Assembly: GCF_004210375.1 (NCBI RefSeq)
Contig: NC_134834.1
Span: 16,547,027-16,611,026 of the forward strand
DNA: 64,000 bases
Origin: Tachypleus tridentatus
Lineage: Eukaryota > Arthropoda > Merostomata > Xiphosura > Limulidae
Direction of reading: 5' to 3'
The notes under the pieces were generated by a model that was given only the letters and a program-made list of their open reading frames with translations, had not been told where the DNA came from and searched no databases. Within the stretch, counting starts at the first letter, position 1; each line of letters opens with the position of its first letter. Positions 1 to 13,300 of the stretch are shown piece after piece. A program made the position numbers and the translations under genes.

Positions 1-224
1 GGCCTACCGTGTTAAGGCGTGCGCTTCGTAATCTGAGGGTCTCGAATTCGCATCCCCGTCGTGCCAAACATGCTCGCCCTCCCAGCCGTGGGGCCGTTAT
101 AATGTAACGATCAATCCCACTATTCGTTGGTACAAAGAGTAGCCCAAGAGTTGGCGGTGGGTGGTGATGACTAGCTGCCTTCCCTCTAGTCTTACACTAC
201 TAAATTAGGGACGGCTCGGTGCAG
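1..224 (+). mobile_element. tRNA-Thr-derived SINE, 5' end cut by window edge
   Basis: Copy of the dominant SINE family of this window. It begins in the tRNA-like head (GTTAAGGCGTGCG, then the B-box region TCGAATTCGCATCCCCGTCG) and continues through the family body (AACATGCTCGCCC, the GTTGGCGGTGGGTGGTGATGA block, and the CCCTCTAGTCTTACA block). Other copies show that the head resembles tRNA-Thr with anticodon CGT. After about position 215 the sequence leaves the family consensus and becomes a short unique tail ending in A-rich DNA near 300. Non-coding. Confidence 0.8.
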
Positions 225-671
225 TGGGCTAACAATCTGCTCACTTAAATACTTGCTCATGAAACCGCAAGAGATTGCGGCCCTATGGAATCGAGTGGTA
301 AATAAAAAAAATATAATCGTTAATTTTTCACTGCTTTATCAAAATATTTAGTAACTGCAATGAACATGGAGTAACAATGTTATATTATTTGAGTTTTTCC
401 TTATGGGTACTGTGTTAAATAAATCATGTGGTTACAAAAAAAATACCAAGCACACGTAATAGTATAAAACATAAATCCAGCTTTCCAAATGGTTTGAGAT
501 TAGATTTTATTTAATCAATATAAACCAGTGCCTGTTCTGTCAGAATAACACTTTAAGCCTGAAGGCTTATAATATAAAAGTTTAGGAGTAAGTACCTATG
601 GCGGGCATAGTTCAAATGGTCTATTACGCACCTTTTCGTAAAGAAGTTTCTAAAATACTAAATAATTTTGA

Positions 672-846
672 TTGGTTTGTTTTGAAGTTCGCGGAAAGCT
701 ACATGAGGGTTATCTGCGCTAGCAGTCCCTAATTTAGCAAACTCTTGGGCTACTTTTTTACCAACAAATAGTGGGATTGACCGCCACATTATAACGCCCC
801 CCGGCGTTACGAGGGGAGTGCCTTAACCGCCTGGCCATGCCAGGCC
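672..846 (-). mobile_element. tRNA-derived SINE with internal deletion
   Basis: Minus-strand copy of the same SINE family. It runs from the tail (TTTTGAAGTTCGCGGAAAGC) to the head (CTGGCCATGCCAGGCC) but lacks the middle block around the CTAGAGGGAAGGCAGCTAG segment. It is bounded by a 12-bp direct repeat, AAATAATTTTGA, at 660-671 and 847-858, which is the expected target-site duplication of LINE-driven retroposition. The intact duplication argues that the internal deletion came after, or together with, a fairly recent insertion. Confidence 0.8.
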
Positions 847-1049
847 AAATAATTTTGAAAAAAAATTATAGAAAAAATGTTAAATATTATGAAAAATAGA
901 AATATTTTGTCGTTGAGTGATTTCTATAAATGCGACGCAAAATGAAAATTAAATTTTATTAATTATAAACGAGTTTGTAAAACTTTAAGAAATAACATCT
1001 GCTAGAAATAAAATTATTTCGTACTTAAGTTAACTGTCTGATTTAAATA

Positions 1050-1540
1050 GAATTGGCTACCGAATCGTAGCCAATTTGGGAGTCGCGAGATCGAATCCCG
1101 TCTCTAAAACATGCTGTGGGGGCGTTATAATGTTATGATTAATACGACTTTTTATTTGTAAAAGAGTATCTTATGAATTGGCGGTGGGTGATGTTAACTA
1201 GATCTCTAGTCCAGTAAGGCCAGATGGTTAAGGCACTGGTCTCGTAATCTAAGGGTCGCGGGTTCGAATCCCCGTCACACCAAACACGCTCATCCTTTCA
1301 GCCGTGGGAGCGTTATACTGTGACAATCAATCCCACTATTTGTTGGTAAAAGAGTAGCACAAGAGTTGGCGGTGGGTGGTGATGATTAGCTGCTTTCCCT
1401 CTAGTCTTATACTGCTAAATTAGGGATGGCTAGCACAGATAGCCCTCTAGTAGACTTTGTGCGAAATTCAAAACAAGCCAACTAGATGTCTTCCGTCCAG
1501 TCTATCAATTCTGATTTAGAGACGGTTAAGAGATGGCTCT
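1050..1540 (+). mobile_element. Older degenerate SINE, split by a younger SINE
   Basis: The left part (about 1050-1217) is a diverged copy of the SINE family: a decayed tRNA head with GATCGAATCCCG, then AACATGCTGTGGGGGCGTTA and the GGCGGTGGGTGATG block. It stops within the CTAGCTGCC...CTCTAGTC block. The block resumes at about 1480 (AACTAGATGTCTTCCGTCC) and continues to about 1540 (TTTAGAGACGGTTAAGA). The interruption is a second, better preserved SINE. The repeated AACTAGAT...GTCCAGT on both sides fits the target duplication made by the younger insertion. Confidence 0.6.
1218..1482 (+). mobile_element. tRNA-Thr-derived SINE nested in an older SINE
   Basis: Well-preserved copy. The head reads GGCCAGATGGTTAAGGCA, then an anticodon-like loop CTCGTAA and a clean B box GGGTTCGAATCCCCG. 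This resembles tRNA-Thr(CGT), so the family very probably derives from that tRNA. The body and a short tail (GACTTTGTGCGAAATTCAAA) follow. It sits inside a degenerate copy of its own family. Confidence 0.8.
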
Positions 1541-1579
1541 GGAGTAGCTAAATTAACAACAGCAACAACAAAGGTTTAC

Positions 1580-2388
1580 CTTTGTACTCGTCGTCGTCGG
1601 TAAAACTGTAGCAGAAGTCAACAAGTTTGGTTTTCAACACTTGGTAACCCGTTTGATCCAAGAGAGCAGAATAAACTCGGTCAGCATGTGGATGATGAAA
1701 CCAGAGACGGTTACAATTATCGTCTATCAAATCCACAACCAGATCTGAAACCGTCTGTCTCAAAAAGAAAAAAAACACACACATTAGAAACAATTTCAAG
1801 GCAGATTGTGGATCTGCTAACATGCTAAGCATACTATTACTTCGAGGATGGATGCTTGACTGAAAACGGTAAATATTTTGCCTTGTTTTTCTGAGTCCGA
1901 AATAAGTGCATTCGCCCAACGAACTCAACTGATAACCAATGTTATCAATACGCTGTAACTAGGATCATTTGTATGTACAGCTAACACGAACCAAAATTCA
2001 ATTGTTAAACAACTTGTTTGAGATATATCGTCGACAGGATTTCAGCTGTTCCTTACTCCAATATTAGAAACTAAATGTGTTATTTTCACGTTCTGCTACA
2101 GTAGACATATTTCTGTAGTTCTCGAACTCGGAATCCCTCGTGCACCAGGCAAGCCATCTGCCGACTGAGCTAAAGGGTTAATTTTTCATACTCCTCCCTT
2201 CTGAAATAAAAAGAAATTTCACTAAAGTGCACGGACTTTAATTATTTGTGCGCGCACGTGTGTGTGTGTGCATATATATGTACTCTGAAAAGGGATGCAT
2301 GCGCGAGAGATCGCATTGACTCAGTAATTCAATGTTCACATTGAATGTTTCGTTTGTTTCTGAACGCTTTAAAATCAAACTCAGTACA

Positions 2389-2423
<35 letters not shown>

Positions 2424-3345
2424 GCATATATATCACGTAGATGATGCCTGTGCTATTTCTGATAGTTGTCATTCTGAAATATAAACAAATGAGCCACTTC
2501 TTGTTCGAGCAAAAAATGATAACACATAATTGAGTCAACCTTTTTTATACATTAATTATAGCTTTTTAATTAACTTATAAACCTTGTTGAGTCACAGATA
2601 TTACTAGTATTATATGTAAAACATTCTGTACAATTATGCTACATCGGAGCATATAGAAATATACTTTCAACAGCAAAAATCTACTGTATAATTATATTCA
2701 GCAACGAACAATACGCGCGATATTTTATTTCCCTTTTCTTGTCTGTTTATTATATTCAGCCCTAATAACAAAAAATTCTTACCACAAAATACTTGCTCCA
2801 AGAAGAAGATTTGAATACTTTAACTAGTGCTGCATGAAGATCTGGAGGTTTTCCTGCTGGAACAGCAATAAAACATTTGCCTCCAGGTTTCAGACACCAC
2901 ATTAAGTTCCTGAGAACTGTTGACTGTTCACGTGCCCATAGTAGAGCGTGAGTTGAAAACATCCAATCAAACTTGCTACCCCATTTCAAGTCAAATGTAC
3001 TAATGTCGTCAATTTTCACGTTAGCGAAGTCTAGTTTTTCATCAGCGTGAACCGAAAGGCATAATCGATGGCATCCAAGTCTGAATCTAACCCTAAAATG
3101 TCACGAATAATAGGTAACCGATCAACTAGTTGACGAGTCGTGTCCCCACAGCCACACCCAACCTCCAGAACACGAGCTTTGTCCCACTCAGCAATCGTTG
3201 TCAGGTTGAAACATTCAGAAAGCAGCTTGTCTTGGAGAGAGATCAGATATCCATCGTATTCTGGTACATTTATAGGACTCGATTCAGAAATGTTACTTCT
3301 GCTACGGCTTTTACTCCGTCTTGTCCAAACTTCGAGCTGCGACAT
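1580..3345 (-). CDS. SAM-dependent methyltransferase (JHAMT-like), partial and frameshifted
   Basis: Two exons are visible on the minus strand. Exon 1 runs from ATG at 3345 to a donor GTAAGA after 2783. Exon 2 runs from about 1754 (acceptor CAG) to 1580 (donor GTAAAC), so at least one further exon lies downstream and I did not find it. Exon 1 encodes the class I methyltransferase glycine motif VLEVGCGCGDTT followed by an acidic LGLDSD strand, then FDWMFSTHALLW and the post-motif LKPGGK. These are the SAM-binding landmarks shared with juvenile-hormone-acid and related small-molecule methyltransferases. Exon 2 (LLDQTGYQVLKTKLVDFCYS) matches the C-terminal part of that fold. Within exon 1 the frame shifts near 3060-3075: one frame ends after DLDAIDYA while the next frame continues VHADEKLDFANVKIDD without a gap. 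This is either an assembly indel or a disabling mutation. The substrate cannot be read from the sequence. Confidence 0.65.
2121..2177 (-). repeat. tRNA-like relic (SINE head or dead tRNA)
   Basis: On the minus strand the segment reads CCCTTTAGCTCAGTCGGCAG (an A-box-like D arm), a GGCTTGCCTGGTGCACGAG anticodon-like arm and GGGATTCCGAGTTCGAG (a B-box-like T arm). The 3' acceptor half does not pair with the 5' half, so it is not an intact tRNA. It is different from the common SINE family here. Confidence 0.4.
2250..2430. repeat. Inverted GT/AC microsatellites with ATATAT ends
   Basis: A (GT)n run ending GCATATATATGTACT lies near 2255-2285. A longer (AC)n run preceded by AGTACACAA lies near 2385-2425. 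The two are in inverted orientation about 100 bp apart, so a hairpin or cruciform is possible. It lies in the intron of the methyltransferase gene. Confidence 0.6.
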
Positions 3346-5821
3346 GGTTGTGTTTTAAAACAGCAGTGTTTGGTTAATTAAACTGAAACGCATACTCAAC
3401 AATTTCATGTCAGTAAATATGCTCCTTGCGACAATTACAAAGAAATCAAGTTCCGTTATACATTTAATAATAATAAAGAACGTTCATCGGTCCTAATTTC
3501 AACTTTGTAGAAATATTTGGAAATTATACTATGATATATTACTGGCCAACTCTTCTATGGTGTTAACTTCCCTAGGACTGATATTCACCCTTCCTTAGTA
3601 ATTCACGCTGTATCCTTCGTATTTCGATTTCCAAATTTAGCTTTATACGAAGAAAAAACAGCGCATCGAGTCGGTTACCGAAACCAGTTTATTTTGGTCC
3701 TAGAATTCTGAGCGATATTTATAGACTGATCTGTACACACCTCCTGGGCGTGGTTCAACGCTTCGTACCAACTGCGTTTTACTCTCTTTTCTGAAATTAA
3801 AACCTTGCTTCAATTTCGCGTATAGAAATGTAAATGGTGCTTTATAAGTTTCGTTTGTTTTCTTTAAAGGAGTGAAACATGGAAAATCGTTTGTACTTCT
3901 GAAAATCAAGTGGGTGTACAAAACACATTTCCATCCAAACCTGAACTTTTGTTTAAACACATATCGCCTCTCACAATATATTAGTATATACTAGATCCTG
4001 TAATTCATCTTATCTAGTTATTAAGCCTTTTTCACAAAATATTGCATGCGATTTACCGAGTAAAAAGGTTTTTTTTTCCACCAGACGGCAGAATCACGTA
4101 TTATAAAAGTCGTAATGATCATAAGAATGGTTATATTTAGGAAGTAGCACAAAAGTATAATTTGAGATTAATTCTGTTACAGTGACTAAAAACGTGTTTA
4201 CCAAATACGCACTTTTATGTGATTCTGAGCCACTGTAGGGACTGAGACTGTGTGAACCTAATTTGTATGGCAGCCGTTGGGTCAAATTGTAAGATTATAA
4301 AAGGATTAAATAGCCTAATATTTGGGCTACGAGTTTGTAATTTTATATACAATTAGTGACAGTAGCATGTATATTCAGCGAAAACTCACACTCTTTCAGG
4401 TTTAGGGACAATGTCCCTCAAGTATTATGCAACATTATGTGTAACAATTAAAACACTAAATTATGAAATTTGGAATATGTAAATTTTATTCTGTTCTTCT
4501 ATTACACATTCTAACAAACTGTGTTAAATTTATTTTTTTGAAAATTTTAGTAATAGTGTTCGTAAGTGTATTAATTCATTTATTCCTTGCCCTCTTGTGG
4601 TGTTATAACTTTTTTTTTCTAATCAGAGCTTTAGATATTGGATATTTTTTTTTACTGTGTTTGTGTATTTTGAATTTTGCTCAAAGTTGTTTCTACTGTT
4701 ATAATTATGAAGAATATAGCACTATTTCACCAAGTTTGTTGTGCATAATAAATATTAATATTTGAATTATAGTTATTATTCACAATTTTCTAATTCACCT
4801 GGCATGTCATTCATTTTTCACACATAGAGCCGACAAACACATCAAAACTTTGTACCTAATTATCAAACCTTGTGTGATATATGAGCACTTAGTAATAGGT
4901 TTAATTACTAGGTTAGACAAAACGTTATATCACAAGGTCCTGTACGTACAGTAGTTTCTGAACGTTCTTGGGTCACATTGTACTTATGTTCCTTGCTATA
5001 TAAAGTATTGTCAACTTCACATTTGCCATTTTTGGTTTTCAAAGACTTGATTTTCACTAACAACATGAACCAGAGATGTAACACAGCAAGTTTACTCACT
5101 GTTCATCCATTGTTGTTTAGCCATGATTTGATCGTGTCTCTTTCACACAGTTATTTCGTGAAAGTGGGTTTTTCTATGATTAACAAGTTTTGTTTTTACC
5201 AAAAAATATATAGTATTAAACACAAATGTCTTTATTTAAAAGAATGTTTCTTTAACAGAATAAGTACTGAAACACTTGTGGTGAAATTTTGGAAGTTTCT
5301 TACTTTATTGAAAATTCCATTTCTTGTCAGCTATATTGTGGTTTGATTTCTAATAAGAGTTTACAACCATTTTAGAACCATTGCATGTTTTCCTTAGTCC
5401 TGATATTTATATAAAATGTAGTAAGCTTAGAAGTTAAAATGTTTGGTTTTGCCAAATAGTATACTTCTTACCTTGTAACATATTTTGATAGGGCCCACCT
5501 CATTGTGAAGTATTAACATATCTGTTGCTTGTTAGTAATTTTTGTGTGTGTGGATGCCTTTAGTATTTATTACTTAGAGTAAAACAAAAACGTTTCTCTA
5601 GGTGGCCAATATTTTGCTTGAATTAAATTTAAAATATAAATGTTATACCTCAAGTGTCTTTTAATGACTGCAAGTGTTTGAAGTGAAAAATATTCATTAA
5701 AAGTAAAATGTATTTTTAGAGATTTAGATAAAAAATAGTTTTAGAAACTATCAAAATACCTGTTGTTATGAAAAATAAGAGTTATTATTTGTAAATATTA
5801 AACTGTTTTCTTTTTAGGAGC
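3346..5821. other. AT-rich intergenic DNA, nothing recognised
   Basis: This is the 5' flank of the methyltransferase and general spacer. Short open frames exist on both strands, but none has recognisable protein similarity, splice context or repeat structure. I see no RNA gene. Confidence 0.5.
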
Positions 5822-6100
5822 ATTTGTTTGTTTGTTTTTACTTTTGTGCAAAGCTACATGAGGGTTATCTTTGCTAGCTGTTCCTAATTTAGCAGTGTAA
5901 GACTAGAGGGAAGGCAGCTAGTCATCACTATCCAATGCCAACTCTTAGGATATTCTTTTACCATCGAATAGTGGGATTGACTGTCACATTATAATGTCCC
6001 CATGGCTGAAAGGGCGAGCATGTTTGGTGCGACGGGGATTCGAACCTGTGACCCTCAGATTAGAAGTCAAACACCTTAACTCGCCTGGCCATGCCGGGAC
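5822..6100 (-). mobile_element. tRNA-derived SINE, near full length
   Basis: Minus-strand copy running from the T-rich tail (TTTGTTTGTTTTTACTTTTG) through CAGTGTAAGACTAGAGGGAA and the AGGGCGAGCATGTTTGG block to the tRNA head (GGGGATTCGAACC, then CCTGGCCATGCCGGG). A short CATTTGT repeat at both edges may be the remains of the target duplication. Confidence 0.8.
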
Positions 6101-7346
6101 AGAAACATTTGTACCAGTTACTTCTGTAAAATATTAACTATAAAACACCTTTCGTTTTCCACATCAAAAACATCCATGTACATCAGTTAATTAAGAAATA
6201 AAAATGTGTTTTTTTTAAGGAAAAAATTTAAGCTAAAAATTTGGTAGTTATTTGAAGAGAAATCATTTTATTTAGGAATGTTTAGTTAATGGTTTGTTTT
6301 GTATATAGTATGCAAAGCACATGTATAAATATAAAAAATCAATATTTGTGTAAACATAAATAACTTGCTGTTGTTTATTATTATTTAGGGATTTATATAA
6401 ATTGTACTTCAGTTTGACTACAAAATATAATTGTGGTAATCATAGAGACTTGAGATTAAACAAATACTTTTTTTTCCTTAAACCAGAAGCATTTTCCAAG
6501 TTTTTTTCTTTTTTTGTGTGACAAATTTGAACTTTTAAGAATATAACACAGTGTGTAATATTAAGTATTGTATTTTTAATTAATATAATTCATTTAAATA
6601 TATCTTAGAATTGAACACTTTAACCTTATGAATCTAGTTACACATATAACATGTGTAATCATCTACAAATTAGTTTATAAAATCATTAGTAAGAGCATTA
6701 TCTCAGGGTGATTTCATACTAAATTCATATTTACACAGTATGTGGTTTGGATGTATGCATTTGAAATGTGAGTAACTCAACAAAGGTGTGCATTAACATA
6801 TGTGGCAACTTCATAATATTTGTACCAAACAATTCCATTCTGACACTAGTATTAGTCCAATAGCACTTATAATTGGTAAATATATCAACTTTAGTTGAAA
6901 CATGGATTTATGATGAGAAGTTACCATCATTAAAGAAACTCCCTCTTATTGGAAAACACGTGTGGGTTAAATGTTTCCACATTATGTGTGTGTACCATCT
7001 AACAAACAGATTTGTTCTTAAGTCTTTATATCACTATTTATTTTACATCAGAAAGGACATAACAAAATCATTCCAGATTACATTTTGAAAAGATAACAAA
7101 TCTCACATGTCACTCAACTTTTCAGTTAAGTGCATAGTGACTGTGCACGTTACCTTCAGTTTCATCAAAAGAGAAACACAGTTTGTTTTGGAGTAATAAT
7201 TTTAAACCATAACTTCAATATAAAAGTAGACAGCGAATGGTTTGGAACACGTGTTGTATCTTTCACGTTGTTAACTATTTACAAACTATAATGAACACAT
7301 ACAAAATAAAAGAGCATGATTTAATTAGTTAGCTCAACTGTACAAA
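6101..7346. other. AT-rich 3' flank of the C1orf131 homologue
   Basis: No gene or recognisable repeat. It probably includes the 3' UTR of the minus-strand C1orf131 homologue that ends at 7347. A minus-strand AATAAA at about 7042-7037 is a possible polyadenylation signal roughly 310 nt past the stop codon. Confidence 0.4.
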
Positions 7347-10300
7347 TTAAAATGTGTTCTGCAGCTTACTGAAGTTCTTTTTCTGGTGTGAGGTTTTCTT
7401 AATATGATCTAAGTCTTTTCTGCGGATAAATTGTATTCCACCTCTGTATACTCCCACCTGAGGATCAAACCTAGGGACGGCATTTTTGTTCCTCTTTCTG
7501 CAACGAGATCAGATTGTGGTACTGAACTATTGGTGACAATGTTTAAAGAATATACACTTACCTTAAAATTTTCAAGTGCCTTAGTTGTTAATGAAAGGTG
7601 TTATGACCACTGAAGTTAGAGATTTGTTATAAAAGACAAGGATTGAGATACTAGATGTACAAATTCAAATGGCTAATTTTTTTCCCCATCTTTATCTCTA
7701 CAGAACTGTTCTTCTATAAAATATTTTCTATGAATGTAACTTTTAAAAAAAAGCCTATTATGTACGTGAAATAAATGGACAAAAGCTCTTAGGACTAGGG
7801 TCACATGGTACTAGATTCACAAATTCAACAAACAGGTACACACAAAGGTGCAAAAAAACACCTCAACGTCCACGTTCCTTAGTCGTGACAATAGCTATCT
7901 TATTAATCAATCAAAATAGTTTTCAATAAGAAAAAAAATAAGTGTTACATAAGATATGGAATCCTAGTTAGGTAGAGAAAGAAACACTATAGAGTTCACG
8001 AGTCTTTTATTCTGAACATGCCTGATTTCATAATTTAAATCTACGTAAGAAAACATATAAAATGTCTAACTTGTACATATATTAAATCTTTTAACTTTAC
8101 AATAACCAACAAGCACTCAAACGTATCGGACATTAAAAACTGACTGATCTGTATGTTAACAGTATTTTAGCAATATTACATAGAGTTCAATATATGGAAA
8201 TATATTTCTCGCAAAGTTTTCACAAAGACATTTTCTAGTACGTGACAAAAAAAGCAAACATTAGAACAAAATTAAAAATTTAATAAATTCACTACAGGGT
8301 TTTCGTGTAGTGAAATTTCCAAGATTTGTTTATTTAGTTACAGTGGATTTTGCTCTCACAAAACAAGATAAAACTATACACATAATAAATTTGTTTATTT
8401 AGTTACAGTGGATTTTGCTCTCACAAAACAAGATAAAACTATACACATAATAAATTTGTTTATTTAGTTACAGTGGATTTTGCTCTCACAAAATTTCATA
8501 AACATCAACTTCCACTAATTCTTTATCATTATCTAAAATAAAAAATGCTTACCTTTGCTTCTGTGATACGTTTCCTGGTCTTAAGCCTAATTTTCGGTTC
8601 TAAGAGAGAAAACATTTCAGATGTCTTGAAATTAAAATATCTAACAAAAAATTTACATTTGATTAACTGGAGTATTTTGGTAATAATAACAAAACCCTTC
8701 GTATTTTTCACAGAACTTAGTGTGTTTTTGCATTACTTATACTTTGAATACCAGTTACCTACATAAATATTTATTGTTCTCATAGGACAAAATATTGCAT
8801 TTTAAAATTGTGCAAACATTCCGAAACCTTATTACCTAAATCAAATGATAAAAAATCTCTCTCCACACACAAACAATATCAAAGCTATAAATACATCAGT
8901 ATTAGATACACTATGTGATCAGTCACTGTACTAAACAAAATCACAGTAATAAATTATCACATAATAATAACACGATACTCACTACTGTACTCTGCTCATT
9001 GGTTTCAGTTTTTTTCTGTTTTCTTTCTTCAATAAGCTGTTTGTAATTTACATACTGGTTCTTTGGTGGCTGGTAACGAGAATAAATATTTAAAAATTAT
9101 ATATATACACACATTTCTTTTAAAGTAAGAAAATTAGTAAACTATCCTTTCATAAGATTATTTATTTTTGAATTTTGCACAAAGCTACACGAGGGCTATC
9201 TGCACTAGCCGTCCCTAATTTAGCAGTGTAAGACTAGAGGGAAGACAGCTAGTCATCACCACCCACCATCAACTCTTGGCCTACTCTTTCACCAACAAAT
9301 AGTAGGATTGACCGTCACTTTATAATGCCCCCACAGCTGAAAGGGCGAGCATGTTTGGCACGACGGGGATGCGAACTCGCGACCCTCGAATTACGAGTCG
9401 CACGCCTTAACACGCTTGGCCATGCCGGGCCCTATCTTTTCATAAGAAAGAAGTTATTTCTAAGAGTTCTTGGGTCAAAGCAAAGGAAAACATGTCAGCC
9501 ACACTACACTTCCTATTTCTAATATAAATGATATATTTTACCCACACCAGGTTTCCTCAGGCTGACTGTAATACAACAGACACAAAAGTGGATTTGCTGT
9601 TTTTGATTTTACTTAACTATTCAGTATAATATTCTCCCTCTGTATTCAATCAATGTGATTCGTTTCTATGTCACACTTTTCTGTTATCTCTCTGTATATA
9701 TTATAATATATAGAAATTAATGATATATGCATACACATGCGTGTCATCAGTTTTCATAAGCAACAACTAAAGACTATTTGTGTGCAGTTCACATTAAACA
9801 AGTAAACTGGTTGGTTGGTTGATTTAGTGTTTTACGGCACAAAGCAGCTAGGTTATCTGTGTCAAACATCCGGTAAAAAGTTAAAATTAAATTTAGTAAA
9901 CCACATAAAAGGAAATTAAGGTAAAACAAAAAGTTAAAAAAAAAACACAAATAGCATAAAACCAATGTTTACATCTAATTTACAGCATTAAGAGAAAAAC
10001 TACAGTAATACAAGTTGTAAAGGACTTTCTGTATCATAATTGTAATTGTCATAACTCATCAGGAAGACAAACAGGTAAGTACAAAAACCACCATAAGTCA
10101 CCTGAAGTTGGCCTTTCTAGTCCTGGTTCAGAGTTATTTGACATTATGGCCATTTTCAAAAAGTAAAGTAATAAAAGTTTTAAAAAACTTGTTGCAAAAT
10201 TTTTATAATAACTTGCCAGGATGACTAACGGGTAGTTCAAACAGCAGCGTTAGTCACCTGAAGTTGACCTTTCCAGTCCTGGTGTCAAGTTATTTAATGT

Positions 10301-13300
10301 TATGGCCATTTTACAATTTCAAATCAAACTATAGAGATTGAGACTCTTAAAAGGGAACCACAATTAAAAAGGTGTAATGAATAAATATCAAACACTTAAA
10401 TGACATTAAAAAGATTGATGGGCTTTAAAAAACTAAAAAACATATCCAAGGTGGACAGTGTCACCATCACCAATAACACTGTCTAACGTAATGGACAAAC
10501 CTTAGGACAGAACATGTTTAAAATGGTGCCATCGTTGAGAGTCATAACGACGGCAAGACAGTAAAATGTAGCTTATTGTGACCTGAGCGTTACACAGACT
10601 ATACACTGGTGCAAATGTTCCACATAAAAGAAAACAATGAGTTAAAGAACTGTGACCAATGCGTAGTCTAGTTAGGACAACTTCCTCTTTCCGATCCTTA
10701 CGGAAGCAAGACGGTCAAAGTCCAATATTGGGTTTTATTTGGGAAAGTTTGTTTTCGTGTTGCTCATACCAAGTCGATCGCCAACAGGCACGAAGCTGCC
10801 AGAGCAGATAGATTTAACTGAGGTGTTGGTGAGCTCATTTTTGTGAATACCAACGTGGCCCTATCTAGAAAAACTGGATAAAAGTAGATGTTAAAGAGAA
10901 TTAGGCCAGTCAGTTTTGAATATTGGTGAGAACAGAGTGTGAACTAACATGAAGTGATTCCAGGGCCAGTAGAGAACTAAGCGAGTCAGTATAAATAGTG
11001 AAGTTGGAGTACTGTTTAGTTTCTGTGTGATCCAGGGCAAGAGAAATGGCATACTGTTCAGCAGTGAACACAGAAGCTGTAGAAGAGATTCTGTGCGCAA
11101 CCACCAAACCACAACAAACCATGGCAGAGCCCACAGAGTCACCTGATTTCAAACCATCTGTATAAATAGGAGTGAAAAGATGGTTCGAAAGATATTCAGC
11201 AAACAACAGACAGTATTTCCAATCAGGAGTGTCTACTTTTCTCAGATGACTTAAAGATAGGTCACAACTAGGGACTGTAAGAAGCCATGGTGGGATGCAC
11301 TGACCAGTGGATACAACAATGTTATCCAAGGACAGACCCAGTTCATCCAATTGCACCTGCATACAAAGGCCAAAAGGAGCAATGGTAGATCGTCTGTTCT
11401 GAAAAACTATGGCCCACTGAGAAAGAAAAACACATCCCCAGGTGGGATGCTTTGGTAAGGAATGAAGTTTCGAAGCATATAGTAAAGACAGTTGCAAACA
11501 GCAGAGGTGCCAAGAAGGTTCGTGAAACTCTATGTATAAGCTCTGAACTGGGGAAGTGCAGAAAACTCCAGTGCAAAACCTAAATCCTTGATGATGAATG
11601 AGGTTCAGCATCTTATAGCTGAAGTTCTGGCAGAGTCGTAGTCAAGTTTCAATCATATAAGAGCACGATATATCTTTAGCATAGAACATCGATCTGCTCC
11701 CCAAGTGGTGGAAGAGAGCACATGGAAGATGTTCAGTACTCTTGTACATTTGACCCGTAGTTGCTTGATGTGTGGTATAAAGATCAGCTTACAGTCAAAG
11801 ATAAGCCCCAAGAACTTTGTCTCAGGGACCACAGGCAGCACAACTTTGCCGATACAGAGTTCAGGATCAGGGTGAATACCCCATTGATGGCAAAACTGCA
11901 TGCAAACGGTTTTAGAGAGAGAGAAGTTAAAGCCGTTTGCCATGGTCCACTGCAGTAAACAATTGAGGGCAGTTTGTAGCTGCTGCTCAATATACCTCAT
12001 GTTCGACAACTGACATGAGATGTGAAAGTCATCGACATAGAGCCCGTTTGTAACAGTAAGAGGAAGTTGTTCAGTGATGGCATTAATCTTTATACTGGAA
12101 AGTGTAACACTCGAAACACAGCCCTGAAGGACTCCAAGTTCCGGTAGAAAAGAATGGGAAAGTGTCGAACCCACAAAAACTTGGAATTTTCTGTCTATTA
12201 AAAAAATTTTTAATAAAAATGGGCAAGTGGTGACGTAACCAATATACATGGAGGCCTCACAAAATGCTACAACTCCATGTTGTGTCATAAGCCTTCTCAA
12301 TGTCAAGGAATATTGATACAAGATGTTGTTTGAGTAAGGCTTCTCTGATTGACATTTCAAGTTGAATCAGGTGGTCCACGGTGGAGAGCTGTTGTAGGAA
12401 GCCACACTGGGTGGGCGAGAGGAAGTTGTTTGATTTGAAGAACCAAACGAGACAAGCATTAACCATCCTCTCTAAGGTCTTACAGAGACAACTCGTCAAA
12501 GCAATTGGACGGTAGTTTGAAGGAATCTTGGGATCCTTCCTAGGCTTAGAAAAAGGTAGGACAATAGCCTGGCACCAGGCATCAGGAAGAACATTCTCCT
12601 GCCAGAGCCAGTTCAAAACAATCAGAAGAATAGCAATAGAAGCAGGAGATAGATGGCACAGCATGTCATAGTGTACATCATCAGGTCCAACTGATGGACT
12701 GCCACACTGATGAAGGGCCAGTTTGAGTTCCACCAGTGTAAATCAGCTTGAAAGGAAAGAGATGATTGCTCTGCCCGAGTCTTGATGGCCAAGAAGGTGA
12801 AGGAAGAAGCAGAAGTGATAGATACCCAGCAAAAGCTTTCACCTAGAATATTTGTGATGCTCTGGGTTTCAGCTACTTCCTGGCCATCAGAGATCAAGAT
12901 CCAGAAGGGGACAGAATTATATTGTCCACTGACCTTTCAAATCTTGTCCTATGTGACTTTAGAACTGGTGGTAGAAGATATACTGGTTGTGAACTTAATC
13001 CAAGATTCCTTCTAGCTTACCCAAAGAGCATGTGCACAGGCCTGCTGGAAAGTGATGCAGTACGAGAGTGTGCGACACCTACGAAAAGTATCCCAGACCT
13101 GTTTTCGAGTCTTCCGTGTCATGTGGTAGGCAAGATTTCACCACGGATGAGGATATTGTGGAAAACATGTCGAGGTTTTAGGAATACATTGAGCAGCTGC
13201 TTGTATAATACAGTCAATTACCGCTGCCACACAGTCGTCTATTGATGGCTGATTCACGATGGCGGGATCATGTTCTGCGAGAGCAGTGAAAGTGGACCAG

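Noticed and set aside
4463-5346. Two hydrophobic 100-122-codon plus-strand frames
   Set aside because: T-rich low-complexity DNA gives hydrophobic translations by chance (Leu, Phe, Ile). No homology or splice signals.
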